From positions 1 through 26,499 of the forward strand of contig JAHDWA010000097.1 in assembly GCA_023382535.1 (NCBI GenBank): DNA of 26,499 nucleotides, in the 5' to 3' direction. The position numbers and the translations under genes were made by a program. The first letter of the stretch is position 1, and every line of letters begins with the position of its first letter. The stretch is from Anaerolineae bacterium. Its GTDB lineage: Bacteria; Chloroflexota; Anaerolineae; 4572-78; J111. Of the stretch, positions 7,671 to 16,897 are shown piece by piece. Under the pieces are notes generated by a model. It was not told where the DNA came from, ran no database searches, and saw only the letters and a program-made list of their open reading frames with translations.

Positions 7671-9167
7671 TCAAAGCTTTTTCTCCTTGAATTCGCTTCC
7701 ATCAAATGAGATCATTACTTTTTTATCGTCCACCACCGTCTCCAGATTTACAGGGCGAGTCCAGATGCGCTGGATGTTGCGCAAGGTGTCGCGGGCATAA
7801 TCTTGTTTTAAATCAACTCCTTCGTGACGGTGGCGCAGGTATAGCTCGCCCCGGTTATTGTGATTGCCATCTTCTACATATATAAAGGGTTGACCGAAAT
7901 TTGTCAACTGGAAGAGTAGCTTTTCTTTGATGGCGTTGAACTCTCGCGAAGCAATCTCGTAGACATCGTGATTGCGGTTGTAGCGGTAGGTGAACAACTT
8001 TTGCTCCACGGCAAACTCGGGGGTCAGGAATTCGTCAATAAAGGTCACGTCGTTGTAGAGTTTACGGACTTCAAAAAGCTTCTGCCGCCCCAGGCCCAGC
8101 TTCCGATCCCAGTTGCGTTTGGCTTTGATGTCGTCGCATTCCTCGTACTCCTTGCCAAACTTACCCTTGTCCCAGCGATCCTCGATGTCGCGTAACAGTT
8201 CCAGGCCCAATTTGTAGGGATTCAACCGGCCGGGACTGGTAGCGACAACCCCGGCATGGTGGTCGGCAAAGCTGACCACTTCAGCGTCGGTCAACGCCTT
8301 TTGGGTCATAATTTGGCTGTGCCAGTACGACGCCCAGCCTTCATTCATTATTTTGGTCATCCCTTGGGGGGCGTAGTAATAAGCTTCGTCGCGGACAATT
8401 TCCAGGATGGTGTGCTGCCACCGTTCCAGGGGAGCATAATTAAGCAGGAAGAGCAGGATATCTTTTTGCGGATTTTCCGGGAAGTGACGGGCCTTTTGCT
8501 GCTCCTCGGCTAATTTCTGGCGCTGCTGTTCCAGGAACTCCGGCGGGTTGATGTAGTTGCGCATGTAACTGCGCTCAACCTTGAGACCTTCGACCGGCGG
8601 CTGTTCTTTCTCCTCGGCGGAAATAGGAACGGGCGTCTGCGCTTCCGGCCGCCGGATGTAGGGGGCGTGGTAATCAATGAGATTCTCCAGGGAGAGGCAG
8701 ACATCAATAAATTCCTCGATCATTTCATAGTTGTAGCGGTTAACCAGGCGCTGGACCCGGCTGGCATGGTTGGCCATTTCGTCGAGCATTTTGCGGTTGG
8801 TGGGACCGAACCACATGTTGTTTTTGAAAAAATCTACGTGCGCTGCCACATGAGCCATGACCATCTTCTGGGTCACCATCTCGTTGCCTTCCAGCAGATA
8901 GGCATAGGATGGATTGGTGTTGATGACCATCTCATAGATGACGCTCAGGCCGTAAGTGTAGCCCTTGGAAAGCTGGTCAAACTCCATGCCGAACCGCCAG
9001 TGAGGATAGCGAATCGGAAAGCCGCCCATCGCGGCCACCTCATAGAGGGTCTTGTAATCGAGCACCTCAAAGATGATCGGAAAGAAGTCCAGCCCGTACT
9101 CAATCGCGTGCTGCTCAATCTGCTCCCAGGCCGCCTGCAAATCGGCAGGAAGGCGAGTCTTTTTCAT
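7671..9167 (-). CDS. spoVR: SpoVR family protein
   Basis: The 498-aa protein matches the SpoVR family over its whole length. The N-terminal region carries the typical [19 protein letters not shown] and [19 protein letters not shown] segments. The conserved LMMN-like middle contains [13 protein letters not shown], and the C-terminus ends in the usual small domain. SpoVR affects spore cortex formation in Bacillus, but homologues such as YcgB occur in many non-sporulating bacteria, so it does not imply sporulation. Its start follows the stop of the DUF444 gene with no gap (TAAATG), with GGAAGGGA upstream, so the two are translationally coupled. The family travels with PrkA and DUF444 proteins, and the enzymatic activity, if any, is unknown. 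A palindromic repeat starts 3 bp after the stop codon. Confidence 0.93.
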   Translation of the reverse strand: MKKTRLPADLQAAWEQIEQHAIEYGLDFFPIIFEVLDYKTLYEVAAMGGFPIRYPHWRFGMEFDQLSKGYTYGLSVIYEMVINTNPSYAYLLEGNEMVTQKMVMAHVAAHVDFFKNNMWFGPTNRKMLDEMANHASRVQRLVNRYNYEMIEEFIDVCLSLENLIDYHAPYIRRPEAQTPVPISAEEKEQPPVEGLKVERSYMRNYINPPEFLEQQRQKLAEEQQKARHFPENPQKDILLFLLNYAPLERWQHTILEIVRDEAYYYAPQGMTKIMNEGWASYWHSQIMTQKALTDAEVVSFADHHAGVVATSPGRLNPYKLGLELLRDIEDRWDKGKFGKEYEECDDIKAKRNWDRKLGLGRQKLFEVRKLYNDVTFIDEFLTPEFAVEQKLFTYRYNRNHDVYEIASREFNAIKEKLLFQLTNFGQPFIYVEDGNHNNRGELYLRHRHEGVDLKQDYARDTLRNIQRIWTRPVNLETVVDDKKVMISFDGSEFKEKKL

Positions 9168-10271
9168 TTAACGTCCCTTCCCCAAAAAGCTTTTGATCGC
9201 ATCATAAACGTTCTCGCGGGCCGCAATTTCAGAAACAACCAGCCTCTCTTCTTCGCCCAGCCAGTGGTTCAGATCATGGGCAAAGCTGCCGGAGCCATAA
9301 CTGCTGCGGACCTGCCCGTAGCAGAACTGGTTGCTTTTGGGCAGCAGCTCCTTCTCCAACAGCTCAACACACTGGTGGGTGTCGCCGTCACCCCAATTAT
9401 CCCCATCGCTGAAGTGAAAGGGATAGATATTCCACTCTACCGGCGAGTAACGCTCGTCAATGATTTCGTTGCAGAGCTTGTAGGCGCTGCTAATTTTGGT
9501 ACCACCCCCTTCCCGCAGATGGTAAAAGGCGTGCTGGTCAACTTCCTTGGCCGCCGCGTCGTGCACAATATAGCAGATCTCAATTTGCTTGTACTGGCTG
9601 CGCAGCCAGGTTTCGATCCAAAATGCGGTGATGCGGACCAACTCTTTCTGCTCGGTGCCCATCGAGCCGGATACGTCCATCATGTAAATAATTACGGCGT
9701 TGCTTTCGGGCAGCCACTCCTCTTTCCAGGAGCGATAGCGGGTATCATCCCGAATCGGGACAATGACCGGGTTGCTGGGGTTGTATTCGCCGCTGCTGAT
9801 TTGCCGGCGCAGGGCCTCTTTGTAAGTGCGTTTAAAGTGAATCAGGCTGTCGGGGCCAACCCGCCGGATACGGTTGTACTTGCTGCGCTCGCTGACGATG
9901 TTTTTGGTGCCGCGCGGTTCAATTTTGGGCAGTTGTAACTCTTCACCCAAAATTTGGGCCAGTTCTTCCAGGCTGACATCCACTTCCAGGATGTGCTGGC
10001 CCGGCTCGCTGCCGGCCTGACCCTCGCCCGGCTGCGGATCGCCCTGGCCAATGGGGGTGCCGACGTCGCCATCGCCCTGGCCGACGCCGCCGCCCTGCTT
10101 GGCCCCGTAGCGGAATTGGGGAATATCAATTTGGGGCACAGGGATGCTGACCAGTTTTTTGCCCTGCCGGCCGATCATTTCCCCCTGCGACATGTACTTT
10201 CGTAGATTTTTTTTGATGTGTCCCCGCACAATGTGGCGGAAACGATTTAGGTCACGCTGGACTCTTTGCAT
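9168..10271 (-). CDS. yhbH: DUF444 (YhbH/YeaH) vWA-domain protein
   Basis: The protein has 367 aa. The N-terminus is basic (about residues 1-45). A Gly/Gln/Asp-rich flexible stretch follows (56-92). The C-terminal half is a von Willebrand A-type domain with the metal-binding DVSGSM motif (199-204). The family (YhbH in Bacillus, YeaH in E. coli) is encoded with PrkA and SpoVR, as here, and is linked to stress and sporulation programmes. A role as adaptor or PrkA substrate is suggested in general but not shown by this sequence. The ATG at 10271 has AAAGGAC just upstream. It is 73 bp behind prkA, the gap being filled by an octamer repeat, and it directly abuts spoVR. Confidence 0.92.
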   Translation of the reverse strand: MQRVQRDLNRFRHIVRGHIKKNLRKYMSQGEMIGRQGKKLVSIPVPQIDIPQFRYGAKQGGGVGQGDGDVGTPIGQGDPQPGEGQAGSEPGQHILEVDVSLEELAQILGEELQLPKIEPRGTKNIVSERSKYNRIRRVGPDSLIHFKRTYKEALRRQISSGEYNPSNPVIVPIRDDTRYRSWKEEWLPESNAVIIYMMDVSGSMGTEQKELVRITAFWIETWLRSQYKQIEICYIVHDAAAKEVDQHAFYHLREGGGTKISSAYKLCNEIIDERYSPVEWNIYPFHFSDGDNWGDGDTHQCVELLEKELLPKSNQFCYGQVRSSYGSGSFAHDLNHWLGEEERLVVSEIAARENVYDAIKSFLGKGR

Positions 10272-10282
10272 AGGTCCTTTCA

Positions 10283-10353
10283 GGAATAGCGAATGAACGA
10301 ATGGCGAAAATTTTATTCGCCTATTCGCCCATTCGCCTATTCATTTATTCGCT
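10283..10353. repeat. 8-bp ATTCGCC(T/C) tandem array with inverted arm, prkA-yhbH gap
   Basis: On the plus strand ATTCGCCT, ATTCGCCC, ATTCGCCT, ATTCATTT and ATTCGCTC follow each other at 8-bp spacing. The inverted words AGCGAATG, AACGAATG and GCGAAAAT lie to the left, around an AAAATTTT centre, so the block can fold on itself. The last unit reaches into prkA: the final codons AGC GAA TAA of prkA are made of the repeat. It may influence the relative expression of prkA and yhbH. Confidence 0.8.
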
Positions 10354-12519
10354 CGCGTCTCCACGGGCAAAGATGCTGGCGACGTAATTGAGTACGTCGG
10401 TGGCGCTTTGCTCGTTGTAGCCAAAGTTTTTCACCAGACGGGCCTTGACTACGTCAATTTTCTCCTGGGTATCCTTATCAACCACCCGGCTCACCAGCGA
10501 GGTCAGCTTGATGCTGTCCTTCTGGTCCTCAAAGAGTTTGAGCTCCAGGGCTTTGTGCAGCCGTTCGTTGGTCCGGTAATCAAAGGTTTTGCCTTCGATG
10601 GCCAGAGCGCCGATGTAGTTCATAATCTCGCGCCGGAAATCATCCTTGCGGCTGTCGGGAATGTCAATCTTCTTCTCGATACTGCGCATCAGCCGCTCGT
10701 CCGGCTCCTCGGCCTGGCCGGTGAACTTATTGATTACCTTCTCGTGCTGGGTGTAGGCTTTGATGTTGTCAATGTAGTTGGCACACAGCCGTTTAATGGC
10801 CTCTTCGTCGGCGCTGATGGCTCGCTGAACTTCGTTCTTCACAATCTCCGTATACTCCTCTTTTACTACAGACAGCAGCTCGCGGTAGCGCTGGCGTTCA
10901 TCCTCATTGGTAATGAGCGGGTGATTTTTCAGACCCGACTCCAGCTCGTTGAGGACCATAAAGGGATTGATATAGCCATCTTGCTGGTAATTGACCAGGG
11001 CATTGCTGATTTTGTCCTGGACGTAGCGCGGGCTGATGCCTTCCATGCCTTCGTGCTGGGCTTCTTTACGCAGTTCCTTGATATTGTCTTCGGTGAAGCC
11101 GGGCAGCGATTTGCCGTCGTACAGCTTGAGCTTTTGCAGCAGGGTTAGATTGGCCTTTTTCGGTTCCTCCAGCCGGGTCAGGACCGCCCACATCGCCGCC
11201 ATTTCCAGGGTGTGCGGCGCAATGTGGACCAGCACCTTGGTTGGATTGAAGTCACGCTCGTAGATTTTAATTTCGTCTTTGAGCTTGGTGATATAGGGCA
11301 CGTCAATCCGCACGGTCCGGTCTTTGAGCGCCTCCATGAACTCATTGTTCTCCAGACGGCGGTATTCCGGCTCGTTGGTGTGGCCAATGATGACTTCGTC
11401 AATATCGGTTTGGGCAAATTTCTTGGATTTGATTTTGTGTTCCTGGCTGGCGCCTAACAAATCATAGAGGAAGGCGACATCCAACTTGAGCATTTCGATA
11501 AACTCGATGATGCCCCGGTTGGCGATGTTGAACTCGCCGTCGAAGTTAAAGGCGCGCGGGTCGCTGTCGCTGCCGTAGATGGCGATTTTGCGGTAATTGA
11601 TGTCGCCGGTCAGTTCGGTCGAGTCCTGGTTTTTCTCGTCTTTGGGTTGGAACGTGCCGATGCCGATGCGGTCTTGCTCGCTGAAAACCAGGCGGCGCAC
11701 CCGGATGTGGCGGGCCATTTTGGTCCAGTCGCCGTCATAACGGCGCATCAACTCACGCTGGTGATAACGGCAAGGCGGGCATAGGTCGCCGACAATATGG
11801 ATTTGCTCTTCGGCGGACCGGTCTTCGTTAAAACTGGCCAGGAAGCGATCCCGCATCTCCAGGGGAATAAGGTGCAGCGGCTCTTCATTCATGGGGCAGT
11901 GTTCCCACTCGCCCCGCGGCCCCTCGCGATGGTGTTCAACTTTGCCGGGGCTAAACGTCAACTCGCCAATTTGGGCGGCGACGCCGGTCAACTGAGTGCC
12001 CAGGCCCACCTTATAGAAATCGGCGGGAATTTCGCCTTCGTCGGGTAGCTCACCCAGATACCAATCGAAGGTATAGAGAGCTCCATCTTCGGTACGGCTG
12101 TATTGCTCCATCCCTCGTTTTAGGCGGCGCACGATGGTGCTCTTGGATGAACCCACCGGGCCGTGCAGCAGCAATACCCGCTTTTCCGTGCCATAACCTT
12201 TGGCCGCGGCTTTGAAAAAGTTGACCAGGCGCATCAGCGAGATTTCCAGGCCAAAAATGGCATCATCCCCGTCAAAGGATTGATCACTGAAAAAGCGGTA
12301 GCGCGTCAGGCGCTTCTTAGCGTCTTCAAACTCATCGCTGCCGTACCCCATGATCATATCGTAGATGCGCTGGAATGCATTCCGCGTGATGCGCGGATTT
12401 TTGGCAACGATATCCAGGTAATCTTGAAACGAACCGCTCCAGTTAAGCTCTTGAAAGCGTTTCTGGTCTTGAAGTTCGCCAACTAGCCGTAATAAAGACG
12501 CTCCATCTTTTACTGACAT
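10345..12519 (-). CDS. prkA: PrkA serine protein kinase / AAA-type ATPase
   Basis: The 724-aa protein matches PrkA throughout. An N-terminal AAA-type domain carries a P-loop GPVGSSKS (120-127) and the [10 protein letters not shown] segment. The mid region has [12 protein letters not shown] and a CPPCRYHQ cysteine pair. The C-terminal domain has the kinase-like region noted in the family. PrkA was described as a serine kinase in Bacillus (later work also suggests AAA+ activity) and as YeaG in E. coli, where it acts in nutrient stress with YeaH and YcgB. Those two partners follow here as yhbH and spoVR. ATG 12519 is preceded by GGAGGAG at 6 nt. A GCCCC-CTCC-GGGGC hairpin stands right before that binding site, and a leader of about 350 nt is predicted. 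Confidence 0.95.
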   Translation of the reverse strand: MSVKDGASLLRLVGELQDQKRFQELNWSGSFQDYLDIVAKNPRITRNAFQRIYDMIMGYGSDEFEDAKKRLTRYRFFSDQSFDGDDAIFGLEISLMRLVNFFKAAAKGYGTEKRVLLLHGPVGSSKSTIVRRLKRGMEQYSRTEDGALYTFDWYLGELPDEGEIPADFYKVGLGTQLTGVAAQIGELTFSPGKVEHHREGPRGEWEHCPMNEEPLHLIPLEMRDRFLASFNEDRSAEEQIHIVGDLCPPCRYHQRELMRRYDGDWTKMARHIRVRRLVFSEQDRIGIGTFQPKDEKNQDSTELTGDINYRKIAIYGSDSDPRAFNFDGEFNIANRGIIEFIEMLKLDVAFLYDLLGASQEHKIKSKKFAQTDIDEVIIGHTNEPEYRRLENNEFMEALKDRTVRIDVPYITKLKDEIKIYERDFNPTKVLVHIAPHTLEMAAMWAVLTRLEEPKKANLTLLQKLKLYDGKSLPGFTEDNIKELRKEAQHEGMEGISPRYVQDKISNALVNYQQDGYINPFMVLNELESGLKNHPLITNEDERQRYRELLSVVKEEYTEIVKNEVQRAISADEEAIKRLCANYIDNIKAYTQHEKVINKFTGQAEEPDERLMRSIEKKIDIPDSRKDDFRREIMNYIGALAIEGKTFDYRTNERLHKALELKLFEDQKDSIKLTSLVSRVVDKDTQEKIDVVKARLVKNFGYNEQSATDVLNYVASIFARGDASE

Positions 12520-12530
12520 TTGCTCCTCCT

Positions 12531-12544
12531 GCCCCCTCCGGGGC
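12531..12544 (-). promoter_or_regulatory. Small GC hairpin just upstream of the prkA ribosome-binding site
   Basis: GCCCC (12531-12535) pairs with GGGGC (12540-12544) around a 4-nt loop. In the mRNA the loop shows GGAG and the hairpin directly precedes the real GGAGGAG. It could tune translation of prkA, but that is inference only. Confidence 0.4.
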
Positions 12545-12873
12545 TTATTGCCTTACTATCTTTTAACGTTAATCCGTTGTTGATATCTCGTCTTTAAGAA
12601 TCGCAATCAGGATGTGCTACGTGTATTTAATTGTCACCGTGGCAAAATTTTCCCTTGGCTTCCACTCCTTAGCACGCTGTCATGCCTGCAACCGAGCAGG
12701 ATGGACGAGCACGCTTTAGATCGGTCTGCGTTACGACCTGAGTTCTAGCCTCCGGGAAAGCGGAGAAATTTTGAGGATTTAAATTACGGTTTTGACGATG
12801 CTGACGTTTGCTCAAACTTAGATAACGGGTGGGCTAGAACCTTGAGCGTTTATTGTCCGCAAACTCGATCAAT
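12545..12873 (-). ncRNA. Predicted long structured 5' leader of prkA
   Basis: No gene is visible in this stretch. From the predicted start near 12873, the minus-strand RNA would contain several stems: the long-range pair GGCTAGAAC/GTTCTAGCC (12832-12840 with 12742-12750, perfect 9 bp); GTTT-GAGC-AAAC (about 12808-12819); CTCCG/CGGAG (12750-12765); GGTC/GACC (12722-12737); and CCTGC/GCAGG (12685-12700). The last is flanked by two direct copies of AGCACGCT (12671-12678 and 12708-12715). I recognise no known riboswitch or RNA class. It could be a regulatory leader or an independent small RNA. Confidence 0.4.
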
Positions 12874-12879
12874 ACTGAT

Positions 12880-12908
12880 ATTCTAGCAAAGTGCCGAGAA
12901 AATTTCAA
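12880..12908 (-). promoter_or_regulatory. Predicted sigma70-type promoter of the prkA operon
   Basis: Read on the minus strand, TTGAAA (12908-12903), a 17-bp spacer and TAGAAT (12885-12880) with TG one base upstream form an extended -10 promoter. It points at prkA 360 bp away and just precedes the long-range stem of the leader. A second promoter closer to prkA cannot be excluded. Confidence 0.55.
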
Positions 12909-13083
12909 ACCTGATTCAGAGTAATCCGGTATAATTTTAGGCCAAAAGCGGCTAAAAAAGGATAGTACTTAGGGTATAATTTTTTCGTTAACCTACTTAT
13001 ACGCTTCAAGCCTAAAAACTTTCATTAAAATCTTAGAATAATCCTGGCAACATGAGCGATTAATAAGAATCTTTGGAAAAAAC
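12909..13083. other. AT-rich intergenic stretch between purH and the prkA promoter
   Basis: There is no gene here. Two direct copies of GGTATAATTTT lie 45 bp apart (12928-12938 and 12973-12983). Each contains a plus-strand TATAAT, but I see no matching -35 box and no plus-strand gene that they would serve. The rest is unremarkable AT-rich sequence. Confidence 0.4.
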
Positions 13084-13161
13084 GGTGACAGGTACTTTTC
13101 AACGCTACTACACTTTTTATTCGGATAGGCCCACTTCTTGGCTCGGTTAGTGCCTGTCACC
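13084..13161. repeat. 78-bp element bounded by GGTGACAGG inverted repeats
   Basis: GGTGACAGGTAC (13084-13095) and GTGCCTGTCACC (13150-13161) are complementary at 11 of 12 positions and enclose 54 bp without coding potential. GGTGACAGGCAC-type ends are, from memory, common on small palindromic or REP/MITE-like elements in bacteria. It lies 17 bp downstream of the purH stop and could also form the end of the purH transcript. Confidence 0.5.
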
Positions 13162-13177
13162 CTGATCCCGATAATAT

Positions 13178-14695
13178 CTAATGTCTAAAGTGTCTCACGT
13201 TGGTAAAAATCATCGCCAGCCCCAGCCGGTTGGCCGCCTCAATAACCGTTTTATCCTGAACCGAGCCGCCCGGCTGAATCACCGCTGTAATGCCGGCCGC
13301 CGCTGCCGCTTCAATCCCATCAGGAAAGGGGAAGAAGGCGTCGGAGGCCATCACCGCCCCCCTGGCTCTGTCTCCGGCTTTGCTGGCCGCCAGATTAACC
13401 GCATCCACCCGGCTGGTTAAACCGCCGCCGATACCGACAGCCGCCGTATCAGCGGCAAAAACAATCGCATTACTTTTGACATGCTGGCAGGCTCGCCATG
13501 CGAATTTCAGAGCGGTCAACTCGGCTGGCGAGGGCTGGCGTTCGGTTACAACCTGCCACTCTGTACCCGGCGGGTCGCCGGAGTCGCGCTGTTGGGCCAG
13601 GAGGCCGCCGGCCACGGTTCGGAACTCGACCGCCGTTACAATCGGTTCTGGAATAGCCAACAGGCGACAATTCTTACGGCTCGACAGCATTTCTCGAGCT
13701 TTCTCGCTAAAAGCCGGAGCAGCAATCGCTTCGACGAACAAATCACCCAATGCCTTCGCCGCGGCTTCGTCAAACTCGCGGTTAACGGCAATAACACCGC
13801 CAAACGCGCTGACCGGGTCTGAAGCTAGGGCGAGGGAAAAAGCGGTCGCCAGGTCAGCCACGCTGGCGATGCCGCACGGCGAGAGATGCTTGACAATGAC
13901 CACGCTCGGTTCCTGGAACGATTGAACCGCCTGCCAGGCCGAGTCCAAATCCAGCATATTGTTGTAGCTGAGGGCCTTGCCTTGCAGCAGGGTCCCTCCC
14001 AGCGGGCCAACCGTTTCATCCATAGCGTACAAAGCAGCAGCCTGGTGCGGATTTTCGCCGTAGCGCATCTCCTGGACTTTCACCAGGGATGCGGTCAGGG
14101 TGGGCGGCAGGTCCACGCCGGCCTGCCGGGAAAGATAGTTGGTAATCGCCGCGTCGTAGCGGGCAGTGTGGGCAAACGCTTTGTAGGCCAATTCGGTCCG
14201 GCGGGCCAGTGAAATGAAGCCATTCTGGTGCAATTCTTTGGCGGCTGAAGCATAATCCTCTGGGTCGCAGATAACGGTGACCCGGGCAAAGTTTTTGGCG
14301 GCCGCGCGAAGCAGGGCCACGCCGCCAATGTCAATTTGTTCGACGGCCTCGTTGAGCGAGACATTGGGCTGGGCCACGGTCTGCTGAAAGGGATAGAGAT
14401 TGCAAACAACCATATCAATCTCGCGGATATGGTGCTCCGCCAGTTCCGCTCGATCTTCTTCAATCGGCCGGGCCAGAATGCCGGCGTGAATGACCGGGTG
14501 CAGCGTTTTGACCCGCCCGCCCAACATTTCCGGCGCACCGGTAACTTTGGCCACATCGGTCACATCCAGCCCGGCCTCGCTCAAAGCTTTGGCGGTGCCG
14601 CCGCTGGCAATAAAGTCCCAGCCTAACTCGGCCAGGCTGCGGGCAAAATCAACCACCCCGTGCTTATTTGAGACTGAAAGTAAAGCAGTAGGCAT
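13178..14695 (-). CDS. purH: Bifunctional AICAR formyltransferase / IMP cyclohydrolase PurH
   Basis: PurH performs the last two steps of IMP synthesis: formylation of AICAR with 10-formyl-THF, then ring closure. The N-terminal IMP cyclohydrolase domain shows ALLSVSNKHG, SGGTAKAL and GGRVKTLHPVIHAGIL. The C-terminal formyltransferase domain has the catalytic K-H pair in VKHLSPCG, plus RYGENPHQ and KSNAIV. At 505 aa it has the usual length. TTGGAG before ATG 14695 supports the start. AICAR is also the by-product of the HisF/HisH step, so PurH recycles what the neighbouring his operon releases. That functional link fits its position near his genes and purA. No clear own promoter was found in the 106-bp gap upstream, so read-through from the DUF4230 operon is possible. 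Confidence 0.97.
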   Translation of the reverse strand: MPTALLSVSNKHGVVDFARSLAELGWDFIASGGTAKALSEAGLDVTDVAKVTGAPEMLGGRVKTLHPVIHAGILARPIEEDRAELAEHHIREIDMVVCNLYPFQQTVAQPNVSLNEAVEQIDIGGVALLRAAAKNFARVTVICDPEDYASAAKELHQNGFISLARRTELAYKAFAHTARYDAAITNYLSRQAGVDLPPTLTASLVKVQEMRYGENPHQAAALYAMDETVGPLGGTLLQGKALSYNNMLDLDSAWQAVQSFQEPSVVIVKHLSPCGIASVADLATAFSLALASDPVSAFGGVIAVNREFDEAAAKALGDLFVEAIAAPAFSEKAREMLSSRKNCRLLAIPEPIVTAVEFRTVAGGLLAQQRDSGDPPGTEWQVVTERQPSPAELTALKFAWRACQHVKSNAIVFAADTAAVGIGGGLTSRVDAVNLAASKAGDRARGAVMASDAFFPFPDGIEAAAAAGITAVIQPGGSVQDKTVIEAANRLGLAMIFTNVRHFRH

Positions 14696-14728
14696 CGTTA
14701 CTCCAAGTTAATTTATGAGCGTCATGAA

Positions 14729-14768
14729 GTGCGTACGGCGTGGGTCATACGGAACACGCAATACGCAC
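14729..14768. repeat. Hairpin of NNNNACG heptamers upstream of purH
   Basis: GTGCGTACGGCGTG (14729-14742) pairs with CACGCAATACGCAC (14755-14768) at 12 of 14 positions around a 12-nt loop. Read at 7-bp spacing the block gives words ending in ACG (TCATACG, GAACACG, CAATACG, CACCACG). It sits between the second DUF4230 gene and purH. Confidence 0.7.
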
Positions 14769-14801
14769 CACGAATTAAACTAAACCTTGAAATGAAAAAT
14801 C

Positions 14802-15464
14802 TTACCTTTCAAACACCTGCGCATTTGTCACCACCTCAACCTGGGTGAAGCCGAGGGAGCGCAGGAAGTTTTCGTAGTACAGTTTTCCGTGGAGATTGGC
14901 TTTGTCGAGAATACCTTCCTTGAGGGCGGCTTCCCTGATTGCATTTTGGGCCTCCTCCAGCGCCTCACCCTGCAAATTAGGGTTATTATCTTCAAGGATC
15001 AAATTGTTTTCATAATAGACAATATGGGTCCGGTCAAAATCTATACTGGAACTGAGAATTTCGGGGGCGGGGAGAACAAGTCTGACCCGCTTGCCATCGG
15101 TCCACAGATCTTCTTCTTTAAGCTTATCCAGATCAAAGCCGGCCTGGACATCTCCATAAACCAGCATCAGCAAGCGCTCCTTGGTGCCCAAAAGATCATT
15201 GAGCCAACCTTCGGGGACGTTTTCGCGATAAATTTCGGTCACAGTATTATATTGGATCGTGGATAACTTGGCCTGAGCTTTGACGCTTTGGATCGTAACG
15301 ACAGGAGGTGGAAGCGGGGTGTTGGTAGGTAGGGGAGTCGGCGTGGGAGGAAGAGGCGGTGGAAAAAGGCGGCCCACAAAAAAGGCGATCAAAGCTATGC
15401 CAACCAGGGCTGCGGCGGCAATGCCTCCCCATACTACGTACTGCCGCTGTGGTTGTGTCTTCAT
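14802..15464 (-). CDS. Membrane-anchored DUF4230 protein (second copy)
   Basis: The 220-aa protein has a short basic N-terminus, one membrane segment (about residues 12-32, VWGGIAAAALVGIALIAFFVG), a Pro/Thr linker (PPPLPPTPTPLPTNTPLPPP) and an extracytoplasmic DUF4230 domain. Family hallmarks are GDVQAGFDLDKLKEEDL, RVRLVLPAPEIL and a C-terminal LRSLGFTQVEVV. The function is unknown for the family. It is a diverged paralogue of the upstream gene and overlaps it by 4 bp (ATGA), so the two are translationally coupled and may form a hetero-complex at the cell surface (inference). Confidence 0.85.
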   Translation of the reverse strand: MKTQPQRQYVVWGGIAAAALVGIALIAFFVGRLFPPPLPPTPTPLPTNTPLPPPVVTIQSVKAQAKLSTIQYNTVTEIYRENVPEGWLNDLLGTKERLLMLVYGDVQAGFDLDKLKEEDLWTDGKRVRLVLPAPEILSSSIDFDRTHIVYYENNLILEDNNPNLQGEALEEAQNAIREAALKEGILDKANLHGKLYYENFLRSLGFTQVEVVTNAQVFER

Positions 15465-16237
15465 ATACCCTTCTTTTTTACCTCAATCGTGATGTCAGTA
15501 AACCCCAATGAGCGTAAAAAATTCTCCAGATAGGCCCGGCCGGAAACTTCCGCCTTTTGGTAGATGCCGCGCTGTTCGGCCCACTCGACCAGGTTCTGCT
15601 CGGCCAGCAGACGGGCGCGGCTTTCCAGGGTGGGATCGGGTTTGACCAGCAGCCCGGTTCTTCGCTCGTAAACGTAAGATTTTTCGTTGTCAATGCGGCT
15701 GTACAATATCTCGGGGGGGGGCAGGGTGAGTTTTATCGTCGTGCCCTGTACTTTAACATCATTTTTTTGGTTCACTTTCTTTAAATCAAACCCGGCTACG
15801 ACTTCTCCCTCGGCAATCAACATCAATTTGTCGGTGCCGACAAGCTGCTCCCACAGGTTACTGGGATCACTCTCCAGGTCAATCACGGTGCGCATAGCAA
15901 ATTCGGTTGTTTCCAGGCGGCCTAGTTCGGTGACATCTACAATGATAGGGGTGGGGGAAGGTATAGGTGTGTTGGTGGGGGTTGGTGTGGGGGTGTTGGT
16001 AGGGCCGGGGGTTGGGCTGGGAGTTGGTGTAGCAGTGGGGGTGTTGGTGATAACAGGAGGCGGTTGAGCGGGGGTGCTTGTGGCTGAGGGAGAGGCAAGA
16101 GCGATATCGGTCGGGGCAGGCGTGTTATTGGCCAAGGTTTGCTGGCCCAAGCGATAGGCCAACAGCCCTACCGCAGCCAGCAGGCCAACAAACAGTGCGC
16201 CGCTGAGGATAACCGCTATCCTCTTTCCCTTACCCAA
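15461..16237 (-). CDS. Membrane-anchored DUF4230 protein (first copy)
   Basis: The 258-aa protein has a membrane segment near residues 8-29 (VILSGALFVGLLAAVGLLAY). A long low-complexity Thr/Pro/Ser linker follows (about 40-95, PTATPTPSPTPGPTNTPTPT), of the kind common in Chloroflexota surface proteins. The DUF4230 domain comes after it (GEVVAGFDLKKV, IKLTLPPPEILYSRID, LRSLGFTDITIEV). It overlaps the upstream receiver-like gene by 8 bp and the next DUF4230 gene by 4 bp, so all three are probably translated from one message. The linker is encoded by a GGGGTTGGTGTG-like repetitive stretch (15950-16040 on the plus strand), a likely site of length variation. Confidence 0.85.
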   Translation of the reverse strand: MGKGKRIAVILSGALFVGLLAAVGLLAYRLGQQTLANNTPAPTDIALASPSATSTPAQPPPVITNTPTATPTPSPTPGPTNTPTPTPTNTPIPSPTPIIVDVTELGRLETTEFAMRTVIDLESDPSNLWEQLVGTDKLMLIAEGEVVAGFDLKKVNQKNDVKVQGTTIKLTLPPPEILYSRIDNEKSYVYERRTGLLVKPDPTLESRARLLAEQNLVEWAEQRGIYQKAEVSGRAYLENFLRSLGFTDITIEVKKKGI

Positions 16238-16856
16238 ATCCCGTAATCCTTTCGGTGGTCAAAATTTGATGCACCACCCGCGAGAACCAGTAGAGGTCAA
16301 AGTTTTCTTTGAAAATTGTAGTCGGCGTAACATTGATCTTGTTCTCACGGAGAGCCTGGCGCAGAGCAATGGGTGTATCCCGATCTGCCCAACTGGCCAG
16401 CAAAATTAAAGGTAAATTATGGCTTAATTTTACCACAGCCTTGATCCATTCTCTAATTGCCGGATCATTTTCTGTTTGCGGAGTCACGCCGACAATAGCG
16501 ACGGCACAGTGAGCCAATGTTCCGGCTTGTTCCGGCGCTGGTACGGTCTGGCCCTCAATGACCGCGCCACCCAACTGGCTGACCTTATCCGCAATAATTT
16601 TTCGCCAGGAGGTATCGGGGTCAATAACCAGGGCCTGCCAGCTTGGTTGAGGTTGAGCCGCTACCCCCAGAGCAGCTAAATCCCGCTCCAGTGAAGCGAC
16701 CTTGTCTTGTTCCGCCACCAGTGCGTTGTAAATTTCCAGGGGAACATTGGGACCGTAGTAAGCGGCCTGTTGGTCCAGGTAGTCGAGGTTGCGCCGGTGC
16801 TGCACCAGGAGTTTCTGTTTTTGTTCGATGATGAGCTGATCAGAGTTGATGTCCAT
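16230..16856 (-). CDS. Protein with N-terminal helical hairpin and receiver-like domain
   Basis: The protein has 208 aa from the chosen start. Residues 5-60 form a helical hairpin (QKQKLLVQHRRNLDYLDQQA and VPLEIYNALVAEQDKVASLE). This is a module I know from Chloroflexota and cyanobacterial signalling proteins, where it sits in front of varied effector domains. Residues 75-205 look like a receiver-type alpha/beta fold starting QALVIDPDTSWRKI, but the strand that should carry the phosphorylated Asp reads AVAIVGVTPQ. If this is a receiver it lacks the acceptor residue. I chose ATG 16856 because GAGG lies 9 nt upstream; the in-frame ATG at 16871 overlaps that site. It is the first gene of the DUF4230 operon, under a strong promoter with an inverted repeat, and a role in sensing or control of the surface proteins is a guess. 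Confidence 0.6.
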   Translation of the reverse strand: MDINSDQLIIEQKQKLLVQHRRNLDYLDQQAAYYGPNVPLEIYNALVAEQDKVASLERDLAALGVAAQPQPSWQALVIDPDTSWRKIIADKVSQLGGAVIEGQTVPAPEQAGTLAHCAVAIVGVTPQTENDPAIREWIKAVVKLSHNLPLILLASWADRDTPIALRQALRENKINVTPTTIFKENFDLYWFSRVVHQILTTERITGFG

Positions 16857-16897
16857 GATAGGTGTCCTCATTGACCTAAAAATGCTAAAAGAGTCTG

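Noticed and set aside
8667..9938. Long plus-strand open frame (423 codons) opposite spoVR and yhbH
   Set aside because: It is antisense to two clearly recognised genes whose motifs are intact, shows no family, and spans their junction. High-GC coding DNA often leaves open frames on the opposite strand.
7671..12519. prkA-yhbH-spoVR as evidence for an endospore former
   Set aside because: All three families are widespread in non-sporulating bacteria, and no other sporulation gene is seen.
12928..12983. Plus-strand promoters at the two GGTATAATTTT copies
   Set aside because: No -35 box at suitable spacing and no plus-strand gene downstream.
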